Below, in pieces: positions 12,473 through 22,330 of a stretch of DNA of 64,000 nucleotides. Source of the stretch: Basidiobolus meristosporus CBS 931.73 (taxonomy: Eukaryota; Basidiobolomycota; Basidiobolomycetes; Basidiobolales; Basidiobolaceae); NCBI GenBank assembly GCA_002104905.1, contig MCFE01000279.1:1-64000 (forward strand), written 5' to 3'. The notes beneath the pieces are model-generated. The model was not told the origin of the DNA, did no database searches, and saw nothing but the letters and a program-made list of their open reading frames with translations. The translations under genes were made by a program, and so were the position numbers. The first letter of the stretch is position 1, and the number at the start of each line of letters is the position of its first letter.

Positions 12473-12669
12473 TGTTACAAGTCTTGGTACAAGAGTTGTA
12501 GAGGAATAGGGAGCTTAGCTAGTATTGTATTCACTAAAACATGAACTGATTTTTACTGAGGTTCAAGCAGCTCCTTATATACATTTTGCCAGATCAATTG
12601 CTGAATGAATATATTTCCTGATGTAGGTTGTGGCTGATGACTCATTTGATTGCATCATCATCACCCAAT
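12473..12669 (-). repeat. distal part of the split 3' LTR of G2
   Basis: 197 bp starting TGTTACAAGTCTTGG, identical in layout to the left part of the LTR at 4040-4406. It ends at ...CACCCAAT, where the Harbinger element begins. The remainder of this LTR resumes at 16106 (AAGTTGCTACTTAAC). The two parts abut exactly, once one copy of the AAT duplication is removed. Confidence 0.9.
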
Positions 12670-12852
12670 AGACTTGTTCCGTTGGATAGTGCCACATAGT
12701 GCCAGCCTGTTTATGGTGCCGGATTGATCTGGCACTCTACGGCACTATCTAGCACTATAATTTCTACCATGATGCCAGTGGTATGATACAGTTGCTGGTA
12801 ATTTTACTCAATCTTACTTATGTTGCTCAGAATAGTGCTTTCCTTGCTTTAT

Positions 12853-13737
12853 TTACTCTTCATAATGCTCCAGACACATTTCTCTCAGTGGATGTCTTCT
12901 TGTATGAACATACTGTGCATTAATAAGTATCTTAACTATTTTACCTATTCTGCTGCTTTCTCCTATATATGACTTTCCTCTGTATTTACCTGCCAATATG
13001 CTGAATCTCTTCAGATATCCAAATGTGTGCTCTACCCTTACTCTGAAATGATTAAATATCTCATTGTAGAGCTTCTGCTTCCTGCTAAGCACACCATTCC
13101 TTGGCTTCCTATAAGCTGTAATACATCCTAATCTCTGACAATCCTCTCCTATATAGGCTAAGTCTGCCTTACATTTCTCCCCTCTACTGAATTCTGGATG
13201 ATTCTCTACCCAGAGTGCTTTGTCATGCCTACTTCCAGCAAATGGCCCACTAAACCAGATGATATTACCCTCAATGTCAAACAGTGCTTGAAACTTCACA
13301 CAGTGTGCCTTGTACTTTCCAGAATAAAAGTGCCTCTGCCCTCTAGAAGGTCTGTTAATCCTCACTGGGAAGGTATCCAAAATACTACTGATATGGAACC
13401 TGTTGCTGAACACTCTGGGATATTGAAGTCTATTGGAGCTTCTGAACCTAGTATTCCAAGCTTGCTCTGAGTCATTCATACCCTCTGCAAGGTGGTTCTC
13501 CATTGCTATCAGCTGGGAATGAAAGCTTCTAGGACTTTTGTTGCCATGGATGGTGGGATGAAACCTTGTAGGGCAATAGTTCTTATAATAGCAGAGAAGC
13601 TTGACAAGGGATCTCCTTGAGTAGATTGGGGTTGATGGTACACAGTACTTGGAATAGATCTCCTCTAGTGTGTCAAAAGGAAATCCAGTGGTAGTGATGG
13701 GACTGATGAGAAAAGACCATTCAGATGAGTAAGTCAT
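12853..13737 (-). CDS. PIF/Harbinger DDE transposase (nuclease)
   Basis: 294-aa open frame with an ATG start and no internal stop. It is a DDE_4-type nuclease that would cut and join the ends of the element. Visible catalytic triad: D121 in SILDTFPVRINRP, D172 in GSRHDKALW, E236 in RVEHTFGYLK. Between D121 and D172 lies the family block FYSGKYKAHCVKFQ. The length is at the low end for the family (often 350-450 aa), so the N-terminus may be short or a 5' exon may be missing; upstream sequence shows no obvious splice site. The frame is intact although it lies in a decayed region, so this may be the youngest insertion or a recently active copy. It diverges from the second gene across about 360 bp. 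Confidence 0.88.
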   Translation of the reverse strand: MTYSSEWSFLISPITTTGFPFDTLEEIYSKYCVPSTPIYSRRSLVKLLCYYKNYCPTRFHPTIHGNKSPRSFHSQLIAMENHLAEGMNDSEQAWNTRFRSSNRLQYPRVFSNRFHISSILDTFPVRINRPSRGQRHFYSGKYKAHCVKFQALFDIEGNIIWFSGPFAGSRHDKALWVENHPEFSRGEKCKADLAYIGEDCQRLGCITAYRKPRNGVLSRKQKLYNEIFNHFRVRVEHTFGYLKRFSILAGKYRGKSYIGESSRIGKIVKILINAQYVHTRRHPLREMCLEHYEE

Positions 13738-14096
13738 ATTAAAATTGATGGATGATTGTATGGAGGCGGTTAGAATTGATTTGGCGCGATCTGCATTATT
13801 TATCTGATTTTTGATACATTATGGTTATATCTACATCAATTGCTATGTATCCCATCATTATGTTGCAAAAATCATCCGCAAACAATGCCTTAGTACTTTT
13901 ATTGATGCTTTAATCATAGGTCTATAATCAAATAGGAAATCTGCAATTGATGTGATCTGATCCGTGTCAATGCAATCCAAGATGCATCATGCATAATATA
14001 TGGAAAATTCAACAATCACATTAGTTTTCATATATATTTCATATAAGACCAGGTTGATGCCAATATACTGCTGTATAAGTATCCAAATCTGCTGCT
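13738..14096. other. intergenic region of the Harbinger element
   Basis: About 360 bp between the divergent transposase and second gene. It is AT-rich with TATATATTTC and ATAATATATGG tracts near 13995-14040 that could serve as promoter elements. No frame or repeat of note. Confidence 0.4.
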
Positions 14097-15359
14097 ATGG
14101 TCCCCATACCAAGCCTCAACTCATCTTTAGTACAACCCAGACAAAACCCATCCCCCAGCTCACAAGCGCGGTCCGGACCAGAGAAGTCAATGTTGGATCT
14201 GTTCAAGTTCTTGCCAAATGATTTTAGTATGGCCCAAGTGTCTATGATGAGCCTTCATACAGATATTTGGGCACTACTGATTAATCTAGCAGAACTAGAT
14301 ACCTCAGAGAGTTGACAAAGATGGAAGAATTTGAGTGGAAAGCTGTGGCATGAGTTCTACATCAAGATGCCAGCCAATGTATGTAAAAAGATATATAACA
14401 AGACAAGTATTGAAATCAAGAATGAGCTGAGAGTGAGGGGATTTGACAAAGAAGCCGTGCGGGAACAATTTTGCACGCAATTTGCACAGTACAGGCCAGA
14501 CGCGTCTGTTTGTGCCTCAACTTTGGGAACCAAAGAGATTTTGAATGAGTTTTTGCCTCAAATGACTAATGCACTACATGATATATTAGTAGAGCTAAGT
14601 GGCTTCCAAGAGCAATATACGCAGGACTCATCCAGGCAACAGCTCCAAAGTATTAGACAGAGGGTAAGTGAATACCTTGAGGAATCAGATGGTGAGCTTC
14701 AGGAGGAAGAATACAGACCGTGAGCAACATCATCCAGATCGCGCCAGCATGCCTTGCTGGACTCCCTACCATCTCTTGCAACCACAGCGCGCCAGCGCAC
14801 GTCAGTCCACACCACGCCAACACCCTTTACCAGAACGCCCCACGTTGAGTCAACGTGCTTTGAGTCAATGCGCATTGGGTCAACACGCGCGCTTCAGAGC
14901 AAAACTACAAGAACTCGCCAAACTGCTCATTGAGACACAAGTCCATTGGAGCGGACCAAGTCGCGTCAACATGCAGCATCACATCAAACTCAGCCATGGG
15001 CCATCTCAACACGTCAAGGCGCACCTGCGCGTGCTGTTTTGCCTGACCATCAGCAAGTTACTTCTGGTGAACTGACTCATGATGACCAACATGAAGTGCC
15101 TCAACCACCGGAGCCCTTGGCAAGTAAAAGAACGCGTCAGCACATGGCACTACAGGCCGGTTCAGTTGGTTCAGTTGGAGCAATTCAGCGCAGCCAAGCT
15201 GCAGCATTGCACTCATCAACTAGGAGGCAAAATACTGACTACAAATACACAAGTAGCCAAGATGATAGTCAGCCAGGAAGTAGTATAGGTGTGCAAAGTG
15301 AGTCACTACCAAATGCTTCAGTAGTAATCCCTGTGAGAAAAAAACCCAGGAGAAGATGA
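14097..15359 (+). pseudogene. Harbinger second ORF, one frame with three TGA stops
   Basis: One continuous reading frame of 420 codons from an ATG at 14097 to TGA-ended RKKPRRR at 15359, interrupted only by three in-frame TGA codons (14313, 14721, 14931). All three fit a CGA (Arg) to TGA change: the surrounding residues are Arg/Gln/Ser rich (for example RSRQHA and RTKSRQHAA). N-terminal third: two Trp-containing stretches (HTDIWALLINLAELD and SGKLWHEFYIKMP) that could be a Myb/SANT-like DNA-binding region, as in Harbinger second proteins; I cannot confirm this. Middle: KEILNEFLPQMTNALHDIL, predicted helical. C-terminal half: low-complexity Gln/Ser/Arg with a basic nuclear-signal-like end. Known second proteins help import the transposase and bind the ends. 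Much richer in CpG than its neighbours. Confidence 0.7.
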
Positions 15360-16102
15360 TGCAATTGCTTTGAATTGCTCACATTTGTAATGATCCCAAC
15401 AACCCTTTTTTTTTGTGATCCAAATCAAGCCATTGCAAATCAGTGATCATCAAATTTTTGATATAAGTAATATCAAGGTTGTTTCACATTTGAGACAAAG
15501 CCCCTATAAATAAACACCCCGCATATATATACGTCATCTGTAATACCAGTGCAGCTATTGGATCTGTTTTGCTCCTACACAATTGCTTGTGTGCTAGCTA
15601 TGACACCTTGTCCAATCACTAGGATCAGGGATTTACTTGCTTAATGGGCAAAATGGGATATTTGATGGCAAATCAGGTAGCTTTTTCAGTAGTCAATGAG
15701 CCAATTGGGGGCTGCCAGCTTCAGGATACTTTTGGACCAATTAACCACTGAGATATCATCCAATTGGAGTCAGGGTAACCAAAATGGTAAGTATCAGTGT
15801 AGTTTATAGTGTGATACACATTTATTTCCATTTACATTAAAGAAACATATCCAAATACCGGATTTTACCTGCCATTATAGCGGTATCCAATTGTGCACGT
15901 GATGCAAACATTACAAGTTGGCGCAATCATCCGTGCCAACCTCATCGTGTCAGATTTTGCCATAGTGTGCAAGATCATCCCGCATAGTGCAAAATTGTCC
16001 AAGAACAATCCTGCCTTCTGGTAGCTATAATATTGCGCCTGATTGTTCTTTACAACCGCGCATTGCGCCGCACACCCTGGCACAGTACAATGGAACAAGT
16101 CT
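15360..16102. other. 3' flank and right subterminal region of the Harbinger element
   Basis: No convincing gene. A T-run follows the second ORF at 15408-15418. The last 250 bp before the right end are rich in GCGC, GTGC and GCAC motifs (15890-16085), the mirror of the GTGCC-rich left end. An antisense 85-codon frame here overlaps these repeats and is not supported as a gene. Confidence 0.5.
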
Positions 16103-16105
16103 AAT

Positions 16106-16277
16106 AAGTTGCTACTTAACATATCTATATTTGTCTGATATGGATCTGCTGACTCATATGCTGACTAATACTACTGATTTTGTAGATAACACTGAAATAC
16201 AGATAGGCTAAGCATGTAACAAATTGATTTGACTCAAAACTGTTCTAACTTAAACATTCAAGCGGTAGATCATAATA
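16106..16277 (-). repeat. proximal part of the split 3' LTR of G2
   Basis: 172 bp that complete the LTR begun at 12473-12669. The end reads CATAATA where other copies have CATAACA. The following minus-strand purine tract AGTAGGGGATAA is the polypurine primer. Alignable over its whole length to 4235-4406 and 19945-20116. Confidence 0.88.
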
Positions 16278-16429
16278 TTATCCCCTACTAAAGTTAAAGG
16301 GGTCCTCCTGAATCTCTTTTCTGTGATACCAATATTTTGATGGCTTAGTATTGTTAGCAAGTCTTTCAAGCTTGAGTCTGTCTCTATTAACTAAATCTTC
16401 CTGGATATTCCCTTGTTTGGCCACCTGTT

Positions 16430-17290
16430 GGTAAGTTGCAAATAGACAATCTCTGATGATCTTGAATGATCCTGTCCATTGTGGCTCAAGCTTCTTCCAA
16501 GTGTTGTTTCTCAGCTATACCAAGTTCCCAACTGTCAATACATCTGGTGATATAGTCTTATCAAATCTCTGCTTCATCTTTTTTGTACTTTGAGATACTA
16601 TGGCCTGTGCCCCTTGATGTCCTTGTTCCAGCTGCTGGTGTCTACTTGGCTGACTGAGCTCATCTTCTAAGGTGTCTGTAAGCTTTGGTTGTGTGAGATC
16701 TTCTGGAATCCTTGGTTTACATCCATACACTAAGTAAAATGGCAATTATTTGGTGGTGATGTGTACTCTAGCTCTGCATGTAAAAAGTGCTTGGTCTATA
16801 TACTCATCCCATCTACTGACAGCTCTGTTTGCATACTTGGTCAGCATTTTTCTAAATAATCCTATAAGCTGCTCAGTGACTCCATGAGTCTTAGGGTGCT
16901 ATGCCTAGGTTATCAAGTGTTTGATCTACTGCATTTCCAGGTAAGCTTCCAATGTCTTTGCCATAAAGTTTGCTCCCCTATTGGATAAAATCTCCACAGG
17001 GCATCCAAACTTTATAAGGCTCTCATGGTAGATGAAACTTGCAACTTCTTGTTCACTGGCTACAGGTTCAGCTTTAGCCACTGGCCATTTAGTGGCATGG
17101 TCAATTGCTACTAGGATCCAATGGTTGCATTTCCTGGTGGTTGCCAGTCTTCCAATAAAGTCAACTCCCCTTCTTTCAAGCAGTCTTAAAGGCTCCAAGG
17201 GAGAGAGTTTGGCAACTCTCTGTGGTTGGCCTTGGTTGATTTGGCAATATGGACATGCTCTCATGAGCTTCTCAATGTCTTGTTTCATTC
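16430..17290 (-). pseudogene. gypsy integrase (G2)
   Basis: Minus-strand integrase in two main frames. The N-terminal zinc-finger half is marked by 'RACPYCQINQGQPQR' near 17205-17250. The catalytic core has RGVDFIGRLATTRKCNHW, then 'VAIDHATKWPVAKAE' and SNRGANFMAKTLEAYLEM, so the first two acidic residues are visible. The core is then interrupted between about 16925 and 16750. The C-terminal part (16515-16745) reads MPFYLVYGCKPRIPEDL ... KQRFDKTISPDVLTVGNLV, the usual region after the catalytic Glu. It integrates cDNA into host DNA in intact relatives. No chromodomain is visible; a short tail reaches the LTR. Confidence 0.85.
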
Positions 17291-17294
17291 TTGG

Positions 17295-17908
17295 CTACCA
17301 TGCTCTGGCTTTCACAAGGCTATATGTTCCTTCAATTCCAAGATGTCCATATCCTTTGTGTAGCTTATGTATTAAATGCAGGCAAGCAACATAAGGGCAA
17401 TGGGCAATAGGGCTTCCACCAATAATTGGATTGAGTGTTTCATCCTGTACCACAAATTTGCTGGCTTCACCCTGGATTATCTTCTTGATCTCTTCATCCA
17501 CCTCATTAGGAATGGCTTTATCATCTAAGTACTTTGGCAATAAGCTAAGCCAATCTAATTCATGCACCATGCTGAGTTGTGCAACTTGTTCTAATCTTAA
17601 TAAGGCATCAGCAACCGTGTTGTTTTTCCCAGGGTAGTGGACAAACCCCAAATCAAATTGCTGAATATATTCACTCCATCTGGTCATTCTTCAGGAGAGT
17701 ACCTTCTGAGTAAGTATGTACCTGAGTGAGGCATGATCAGTCTTGACAGTGCACTTACACCTTCAACATAGCATCTCCAGGTCTTCAAGCAGTGTATTAT
17801 GGAAAGCAATTGCATCTCATGCACTGGATAGTTTTGTTCTACTGCGTTCAGCTTCTTGGATTCAAAGGCAACTGGGTAGTCCTTTCCCTTGTGTTCTTGG
17901 CTCAACAC
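17295..17908 (-). pseudogene. gypsy RNase H and integrase zinc-finger start (G2)
   Basis: Two frames. 17684-17908 covers the middle of the RNase H domain (KDYPVAFESKKLNAVEQNY, then YPVHEMQLLSIIHCLKTWR). Just upstream, outside any long frame, CTDASDYTIGGVLSQEHK is readable. 17295-17687 carries the end of RNase H ([34 protein letters not shown]) and the start of integrase (HKLHKGYGHLGIEGTYSL, with the HHCC histidines). Complements G1, which has lost this domain. Confidence 0.85.
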
Positions 17909-17973
17909 TCCTCCAATTGTATAATCTGAAGCATCTGTGCACAGAGTAAACTCTTTTCTGAAGTCAAGTATTC

Positions 17974-18640
17974 TTAAGCTTGGCAGCTTAGCAAGTTCAT
18001 TGTTGAGTATCTGGAAGGCAGTCTGATATATCCTTGCTCCAGTAACTGATCTATTTGTCTCTTCATCTCTTCCAACTCCAATGGACTCATTCTGTAAGGT
18101 TTCTTTCTCACTGGAGGGCTGTCTCCTGTTTCAATGATATGATTGACATCTCTGACTGGTGGTAGGCTTGCAAGCTCATCTGGAAATACATCTGAATATT
18201 CCTTCAAAAAAGTCTTGACCTTCTGGGGTGCTGGAGTTGAGGAATCCTCCTGTAATACTGCCATTAGGGACATCTGGATGCCTTTTCTAAGTGCTCTACA
18301 GAACTGTATCTTGCTAAGTTCACTTGTTCCACACATACTGGAATTGTCCAAGTTGAAATCCAGTCAGGCAGGTAATAGCTCATAGGTCTTGTTGTCCTTC
18401 TGGATCTGAGTAGCATGGGTTCTCCAGCCAATTGATGGATTATAACAAAATAGCCAGGTTTTTCCAAGTACAAGGTTAAACTTGCAGTTCCCAAATATAT
18501 AGGCCTGTAGGTCTTCTTTGTAGTCATTGATCTTCATCCTTACTGGCTGAGTAGTACAGTTGATTATGTCAAAGCTTGCATGAGCTGTTGAGACTGAAGC
18601 TGATTTGGTGGGTTCCAAAGTGATTCCAGCTCTCAATGCA
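17974..18640 (-). pseudogene. gypsy protease/RT linker with RT palm deletion (G2)
   Basis: Frames at 17974-18351, 18264-18527 and 18364-18636. They contain the region after the protease (CKFNLVLGKTWLFCYNPS, a retropepsin C-terminal motif) and the RT linker (PVRDVNHIIETGDSPPV, 'KKPYRMSPLELEEMKRQ', LLEQGYIR). Directly after YIR the sequence skips the whole RT palm and resumes at an AFQILNNEL block that belongs after the YLDD motif. The junction is near 18027. No YxDD motif exists in G2. Confidence 0.82.
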
Positions 18641-19150
18641 AATTGCTTGACATGTACTCATGCAATGCTCCTGAGTCAATCATGATCTTGGCAGGTACTG
18701 CATTGTTACTCCACCAAGTATAATAGCTTTCCTGAGTTAGAGGTCATCTGGGATGGGTATTCTTCTGCCATGTGGAAGGGGAGCTCTGAGTCTTTGTCAA
18801 GTTCATCCTCCATGTTACTATGCTCAAGGGCTTTATTCTGGCTGAAGGTTCTTGATGACTGGTGTCCATTTCCCCTCTGAGGGCAGTACTTTGTAATATG
18901 TTGCTGCTGGTGGCAATTAAAGCTATGTCCTTTCTTCTTATGTTCTTATGAGGTTGGATTCTTCTGTATAATGTCTAGTTTCACTGGCACTGCTTCTGAT
19001 TGTCTTCTTTCATAATGATTGCAGCCTGTCTGATTAGTCATTGTGGCCTTCCCAACTCCAAGTATAGCTGAGTGATAGTCAATGCAATCTTGATGGCTTC
19101 TTCAATAGTCTGAGTTCTTTGGTAATGCACTTCCTTACCAGTTCTTTCTT

Positions 19151-19690
19151 TTAACTCATGAATAAAGTAATCCACTTGCTACAGGGGTCCATTCTTTCAA
19201 TTTGTCCAAGTAGACATCTATGTTCATAGATGTACTCTTGAACCATTTCTTTCTGTCTGGGTGTCATCAACTTTCTTCTTAGTAGTGTCTGCTGGTGCAA
19301 AGGTTCAAAAGCATCCTGAATATCCAACACAAACTCATCCCAGGTGGAGATTGTAGAGCATCCCATCATGGTGGCTGACCTGGTCTTGTTGTGGTACCAT
19401 TGTAGAGTTGCATCTGCCAGGTAAGAGGCTGTATAATGTAACTTGCTTTCTGGAGCAATTCCCTTAGCCTTGAATGCTTCTTCAATCTGGAAGAGCCAAG
19501 TTCCCAGGTTTTCATTGACTCTACCATGATACCAGTTGACCTTTGTACTAAAGTTGCTCTTGACAGGGTTTTGCTGGTTCTCCACCATGGTAGTTATTCC
19601 ATGTTGCTGCTGGCTAAGCATCTGGAGTAACTGTTGCCATTGGGCCAGTATTTGCTGCATGGCATTCTTCCATTCTGGATTCTGTGACAT
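19151..19690 (-). pseudogene. gypsy Gag (G2)
   Basis: 179-aa frame starting MSQNPEWKNAMQQILAQW. Gln-rich coiled N-terminus, then the retrotransposon Gag core: KVNWYHGRVNENLGTWLFQI, 'FKAKGIAPESKLHYTASYL', 'DATLQWYHNK', 'TWDEFVLDIQDAFEP'. A degenerate zinc knuckle (FNCHQQQHITKYCPQRG, one Cys and spacing lost) follows near 18890-18930, in another frame. Gag forms the virus-like particle in active relatives. It begins 59 bp after the 5' LTR, the usual position. Confidence 0.85.
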
Positions 19691-19748
19691 ATTAGGGGAG
19701 GCTTCTTCTGTCTTCAGCAGGGAGGTTTCTGGTTACTGCTGCTACCAA

Positions 19749-20116
19749 TGTTTCAAGTCTTGATATAAGTGTTGTAGAGGAATAGAGAGTTTAACTAGAA
19801 TTGTATTCACTAAAACTTAAACTGATTTTTATTGAGGTTTCAGCAGCTCCATATATACATATTGCCAGATCAATTGCTGACTGAATGTATCCCCCAATGT
19901 GGGTTGTGGCTGATGACTCATTTGCTTGCATCATCATTGCCCAATAAGATCCTACTTAATATATTTACATCCATCTGATATGGATCTGCTAATTTGTATG
20001 CTGACTAATACTACTGACTTGATAGATAACACTGATATACTGATAGGCTAAGCGTACAGCAAATTGATTTGACTAAAACCAATTTAACATAAACATTCAA
20101 GCAGTAGACCATAACA
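19749..20116 (-). repeat. 5' LTR of gypsy G2
   Basis: 368 bp, TG...CA ends (TGTTTCAAGTCTTGA at the plus-strand left, CATAACA at the right). Contains a plus-strand-reverse TATATA tract near 19850 that could hold the promoter. Followed by CAAG (20117-20120), the partner of CAAG at 12469-12472. Confidence 0.9.
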
Positions 20117-20425
20117 CAAGCACTTACCAAACAAGCTGGCATTCCATTGCCACCTGTTTGGAGCTTTCAACCAGGCTTGTGGTGTGCACCTGAGAAAGCA
20201 TTGGGTTTTGATTACTGTCAAGTCCTTCACTAGCACTATGACTGAGTGCTTCTTGTATAGAATTACACTTTCTCCTTGATGAATGCTGCATAGATACATC
20301 TGTTTCTGCCTGCTTGTCCCTTGCCAGCACTCTCATGGCAACATAACATTTCTTTACTGCTTGTTTGAGCTTTCAGCCCTGTTGGTGACAAGCTCTTAAT
20401 GAAGCTGCAGGTTTGATCACTGACA
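20117..20425 (-). pseudogene. CACTA gene 2 copy, right part (after G2)
   Basis: Continues the gene 2 copy begun at 11592-12472. Contains the tract ACTGAGTGCTTCTTGTATAG and GATGAATGCTGCATAGATAC, which encode on the minus strand the same basic module that occurs twice at 36412-36762 and twice at 45540-45860. It breaks off at about 20425 and is followed by the 480-bp repeat block. Confidence 0.65.
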
Positions 20426-20439
20426 GGTTTGTGGAACTA

Positions 20440-20910
20440 CCATAGTAGTAGTGGGTAAGCAAATAATTGGGGTGATTCTGCAAATGAAGGCATCAATGGG
20501 GCAAGGGGAGGTAGCAAAACAAAATACCATTTGGTAAATTGGTATAGTAGCATTGCACAGAACTAGCTGTAGGCTACCACACTGTTGTTGTAATACCATC
20601 ACAGGTCTGCTGATAGGCTGTCAAAGCACCAACAAGTTTTACCATATAAGGCACTTGGATTTATTGCTAAGCTAGGTCCACTAAAACAACTGTTGAACAC
20701 TCTAGGACTGTCCAAATGTTATGCAATACTTGTCAAAGGTCTCTCTAAAAACTGGCATGTTTTTAGCTTTATTTGGCAGTAAAAACAGTAAAATGTCATC
20801 ACATTATCATCATAAGAATGTGTTGAGGGTCAATGATTCCAAGCTGCTAGCATTATGACAGCCTCATTGCAGGATGCAGTTGGCAAATCCAGATTAGATG
20901 CACCTGCAGG
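20440..20910. repeat. 480-bp repeat block
   Basis: Best compared with 43105-43575 and 48610-49095. It starts with a GTAGTAGTGGGT tract, has a central TTACCATATAAGGCA tract and ends CCACTTGCAGGACC-like (here GCACCTGCAGGATCAG). On the minus strand its right 60 bp encode the last residues (AAWN-type tail) of the coding repeat 20830-22330, so the block is probably the 3' untranslated part of that gene (inference). Confidence 0.6.
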
Positions 20911-22330
20911 ATCAGCATATTCTTCATTGGGGAGAGGTAGCCAGACCTTGATTCCTTGTACATCAACAGGGAATTTGTGCACTACACTGCAAAGTGGACT
21001 AGATCCCAAGTTTGCATTAGTCATGTTCCACTCAATATCTCAGTCAAGAGGTAGTAGTTCTTTGCCTTGGAGTGACTTCTAGAGGTCTAGTGGTATTACA
21101 AATATTCCTGAACCACTGTTGCTATGGCAGTCAACAGGGTCATCAAATGTATCCTTTCACCACTGTGGTTGCCACTGAGTAAAAGGTCTTATATTCAGTA
21201 CCATCATCATTGTTCTGGTAGTCTTCATGGCTTGTCTGAGTAATATGAGTGTCCATATGTCCAGCTGCCTGACATCTTTTTCTAAGTTGCTCATTAAAGA
21301 TCCTCCTAACAGATGTGGACACACTCATGATCTCTCAAGCCAACAAAGTGAGTTTCTGCTTCAGCAGCTTCTCAGTAATTAGTTGAGGGCTTAGGTAGCT
21401 TGCTATCTCTGAGGTCATCTAATGGTGAGGCAAAGGGTCTAGAGTGTACAGTGTACCAGGCCTCTTGTTGATGACTATTTCAGGCTCTTCAAATTGTTGT
21501 CTTCTATGGTTGGGCTTGACAGGTTATTCAGTAAGGTGTCTTTTGATGCAAAAGGTGTCAACTTTGTACTGTCTATTATCAAGGCTACTAGGACTCACTT
21601 TTTGAGCTCCAATATAGATATCAATAGTAATCTTGCTGATAGAGGAGTCAGAATCCTGGAATATGGCTCTCATCCCTGCTGTTAAGAAATTGGGAGGGAT
21701 CCCACATTCTTCCTTGTCTTCAAGTATTCCATCAGCATCAAACTGCACAGCTCCATCTCTAAGTAGTTGAATAAGCTCCATAAGCACTCCTGGGCTCTTT
21801 GTTCAGTTAGCATGGCAGATTCAACTTTCAAAGTCTCATAAAGGTGGAAGTCTGTTTTGCCTCTTGGAAAACATGTTTCATCTCTGCAAAGCATGGAATG
21901 CCAAACATGTCACCCTTGGATGAATGTAGGTAAACTTTCATTAGCAATTCCTGGGGGATCCTTGGGCAAGGTAAAGTGTCATGGCAAATCACATATAGCT
22001 TGGGACTCTAGGAGTATCTTGGCCATGTCTTCATCCTGCTCAATGAACACCTCATAAGATAGCTTGGAAAGTCTAGTCCTTCCAAAGAGTCTTGGGTCTT
22101 CAATTCCATAGTACATTTGACATCCACCATACTTGTCTAGCCGATTGGTCTTCATTATGGTCCATTCAGTGAGGATATCTCCTTGTCTGAGAAGCTTGCT
22201 GGTGATATCACTGGTGCAGCAGTAGGGGAAGCTGTCAGCCATTTCTTGTGCAAAGACACTGCACATCTTGCAGAGCTTCTCTCACTTGAAAATGAAGCTT
22301 TCTATATTCTTTCCATCAAACTGTGGATTT
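20830..22330 (-). pseudogene. unclassified coding repeat (gene 3), broken
   Basis: A decayed minus-strand gene in at least four frames. N-terminal part (21979-22266) reads FAQEMADSFPYCC, DITSKLLRQGDILTEW and 'NRLDKYGGCQMYYGIED', with 'FIEQDEDMAKILLESQ' later. Middle (21524-21894): KTDFHLYETLKVESA, 'GILEDKEECGIPPNFL', 'DSDSSISKITIDIYIGA' and 'LDNRQYKVDTF'. C-terminal part (20830-21024): NEEYADPAGASNLDLP and AAWNH-stop. The long conserved-looking stretches show it was protein-coding. I do not recognise the family. A second fragment is at 11355-11580 and its tail recurs in three 480-bp blocks that follow CACTA transposase 3' ends, so it could be a third gene of the CACTA-like element or a separate transposon. 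Confidence 0.55.

Larger units (their letters stand above)
12670..16102. mobile_element. PIF/Harbinger DNA transposon with intact ends
   Basis: 3433-bp element inserted into the G2 3' LTR. Terminal inverted repeats: AGACTTGTTCCGTTGG at the left, and the reverse complement of the right end reads AGACTTGTTCCATTGTA. A 3-bp target duplication AAT flanks it (12667-12669 and 16103-16105); 3-bp duplications are the rule for this superfamily. It carries a minus-strand DDE transposase (12853-13737) and a plus-strand second gene (14097-15359), the two-gene layout known for PIF/Harbinger. The left 120 bp hold several GTGCC/GGCAC motifs in both orientations, likely transposase-binding sites by position (inference). 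It is one of the better-preserved elements of the window. Confidence 0.92.
12473..20116 (-). mobile_element. Ty3/gypsy element G2 (with nested Harbinger element)
   Basis: Complete gypsy outline on the minus strand. 5' LTR at 19749-20116 (368 bp). A primer-binding site next to it reads TTGGTAGCAGCAG on the minus strand, matching the 3' end of a tRNA ending in CTACCA (initiator Met is a candidate). Gag at 19151-19690, protease/RT linker 17974-18640, RNase H 17295-17908, integrase 16500-17290. The 3' LTR is split: 12473-12669 and 16106-16277, together 369 bp. Flanking target duplication is CAAG. The Harbinger element 12670-16102 interrupts the 3' LTR. The RT palm is deleted near 18027 (the frame goes from LLEQGYIR to the region before 'FTLCTDASDYTIGG'), so the element cannot copy itself. 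Excluding the insert it is about 4.2 kb. Confidence 0.9.

Noticed and set aside
14720-14941. 222-bp in-phase intron (GTGAGC...CAAG) in the Harbinger second gene
   Set aside because: The stretch is itself open in the same frame apart from two TGA codons and keeps the same Arg/Gln-rich character, so point mutation is simpler; the other introns here are 38-70 bp.
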